Shown here piece after piece: positions 62,958-64,000 of a stretch of DNA of 64,000 bases. Within the stretch, counting starts at the first letter, position 1; each line of letters begins with the position of its first letter. The DNA comes from JTS-RE94 sp041750795 (GTDB lineage: Bacteria > Planctomycetota > Planctomycetia > Pirellulales > PALSA-1355), in the NCBI GenBank assembly GCA_041750795.1, contig JBGSYQ010000371.1, positions 9,857 through 73,856 on the forward strand, in the 5' to 3' direction. The notes beneath the pieces were generated by a model. The model was given only the letters and a program-made list of their open reading frames with translations, ran no database searches and was not told the DNA's origin. Position numbers and translations under genes: made by a program.

Positions 62958-64000
62958 CTATTTCCCGATGCAGAACCGACTAAAGACTCGATCCAAAATG
63001 TCGTCGGTGTACACGGCGCCAACCACTTTGCCCAGTTCGTCCAAGGCCAGGCGCAGCTCGCTGCCGATCAACTCCTCGCCGGCACTAGTGCGGTTCAACT
63101 CCGCGGCCCGCCGGAGAGACTCTCCCGCGGCACGCAAGCTTTCGACGCAGCGATCGGCCGTGCCATGGACCGCCGTTTCGCCGAAGGCCAGCTCGCCGAG
63201 CTTCGCCCGCATGGCAGTGCGCAACGCCGCCAGGCCACTGCCCGTTTGGGCGCTGGTGACGATGGCGCCGGCTGGCGTTTCCAAGCGACGCGGCGCATCC
63301 GACTTCGTCAACACGACAAGTCGCGTGCCGGCGTGGTTCGCGGCCAGTTGCTGTCGCTCCCAGCCGTTCAACTCTCGCGTGGCATCGAGACATAAGACGT
63401 GCAAATCGGCGCGCTCCGCCTGCGACGCGCTCAATTCTTGCGCCGACTGGCGGATGCCGGCGTGCGAACGGTCGCCGGCGGCCGTTGCGAGCGTCTCGAA
63501 GCCCGCGGTGTCACACAGTTGACAGGCCATGCCGCCGAGGTCGAGCGCAGCCGTCAAATAGTCGCGCGTCGTCCCGGGCTGGTTGGCCACCAGCGCCGAT
63601 GCCTCAGGCACGAGCCGGTTGAACAGGCTGCTCTTGCCGACGTTCGGCCAACCTACCAGCACGACCAACGGCCAGGCGTCGCGTCGGGTGCGTGCGGCCA
63701 GTTGGTCGAGCGATTGCTCCACAAGTGCTGCTGCGTCGTCGAGCTGACGCTGGATTTCGCCGGGCTCGATGAACTGGATGTCCTCTTCGACGAAGTCCAG
63801 CCCAGCCTCCAGGTGCGACAGCAGATCGAGCAGCCGATCGCGCAGTGCGTGCAACGGCTGCGTCATGCCGCCGGCGAGTTGCCCCAACGCGAACTGCAGT
63901 TCGGCCCGATCGCGTGCGTCGATCACGCCCAAGACGGCCTCGGCCTGTGCCAGATCGAGCCGGCCGGCCAGAAACGCGCGCAGCGTGAACTCGCCCGGCT
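62958..64000 (-). CDS. mnmE: tRNA modification GTPase MnmE (C-terminal part)
   Basis: The reading frame runs off the right edge; about 347 residues are visible. MnmE works with MnmG to modify U34 of certain tRNAs. Seen: PGEFTLRAFLAGRLDL near the edge, the G1 box GWPNVGKSS, the G2/G3 region QPGTTRDY and DTAGF, the G4 box TKSD, and the C-terminal FCIGK, whose Cys is needed for the reaction. All conserved motifs are intact. The GTPase domain sits within the helical domain as usual. Confidence 0.96.
   Translation of the reverse strand, partial: PGEFTLRAFLAGRLDLAQAEAVLGVIDARDRAELQFALGQLAGGMTQPLHALRDRLLDLLSHLEAGLDFVEEDIQFIEPGEIQRQLDDAAALVEQSLDQLAARTRRDAWPLVVLVGWPNVGKSSLFNRLVPEASALVANQPGTTRDYLTAALDLGGMACQLCDTAGFETLATAAGDRSHAGIRQSAQELSASQAERADLHVLCLDATRELNGWERQQLAANHAGTRLVVLTKSDAPRRLETPAGAIVTSAQTGSGLAALRTAMRAKLGELAFGETAVHGTADRCVESLRAAGESLRRAAELNRTSAGEELIGSELRLALDELGKVVGAVYTDDILDRVFSRFCIGK

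Noticed and set aside
1..64000. CRISPR arrays, rRNA genes, integrases and transposases
   Set aside because: No evenly spaced direct repeats, no rRNA-like sequence and no integrase or transposase motif was seen. Only one tRNA is present.

Overview
The window looks like chromosome from a planctomycete, most likely of the Pirellulales type. This is an inference from gene content: a formylmethanofuran:tetrahydromethanopterin formyltransferase (ftr), two exported sulfatases with altered active-site motifs, a redoxin / c-type heme / copper monooxygenase fusion, a neutral ceramidase-like hydrolase, MoxR-DUF58 genes, DUF4139 and DUF2203 proteins, and several large proteins of no recognised family. 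The DNA is GC-rich throughout apart from one gene near base 58,200. No rRNA, CRISPR array, integrase or transposase gene was found. Genes run off both edges (a DsbD-type protein at the left, mnmE at the right).

Layout. 1-5,160: a DsbD-type reductase, purM, an aldehyde dehydrogenase with a clear intrinsic terminator, and a TlpA-like thioredoxin. 5,161-11,000: a hairpin-rich repeat element, an amino-sugar pair (isomerase-like plus PIG-L deacetylase), a STAS/RsbW-type partner-switching pair, an SH3 protein and an exported protein of unknown function. 11,000-25,700: mixed housekeeping and accessory genes (acyl-CoA ligase, FAH-family hydrolase, a 664-residue unknown, sulfatase, Tat-exported amidohydrolase, DUF4139 protein, Nramp-like transporter, dcd, nth, tatD and a small helical protein). 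25,700-37,950: a minus-strand respiratory complex I cluster in the order nuoI - DUF2203 - nuoA - nuoC - nuoD - nuoH - nuoJ - nuoK - nuoL - nuoM - nuoN. It lacks nuoB, nuoE, nuoF and nuoG. 37,950-39,360: a divergent regulatory region, csrA with a GGA-rich leader, and a tRNA-Glu. 39,400-45,030: ferrochelatase, a PilZ-like membrane protein, thiolase, 5-formyl-THF cyclo-ligase and ftr. 45,050-52,030: an ABC exporter pair, then MoxR - DUF58 - DUF4129. 52,070-64,000: a second sulfatase, a HEAT/VWA protein, an MFS transporter, a D-threonine aldolase-like enzyme, an AT-rich Nmad3 gene, a ceramidase-like hydrolase, the redoxin/heme/copper fusion and mnmE.

How the parts fit. The complex I genes supply the whole proton-pumping arm (A, H, J, K, L, M, N) and part of the connecting arm (C, D, I); the NADH-input module and the N2-cluster subunit must come from elsewhere. 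Ftr belongs to the tetrahydromethanopterin C1 pathway and sits next to a folate C1 enzyme. MoxR-DUF58-DUF4129 form a tight operon of a known but poorly understood type. The items most worth a second look are the AT-rich Nmad3 gene, the reduced complex I cluster with its His-rich NuoL and enlarged NuoA, the redoxin/heme/copper fusion, the hairpin repeat families, and the csrA leader.
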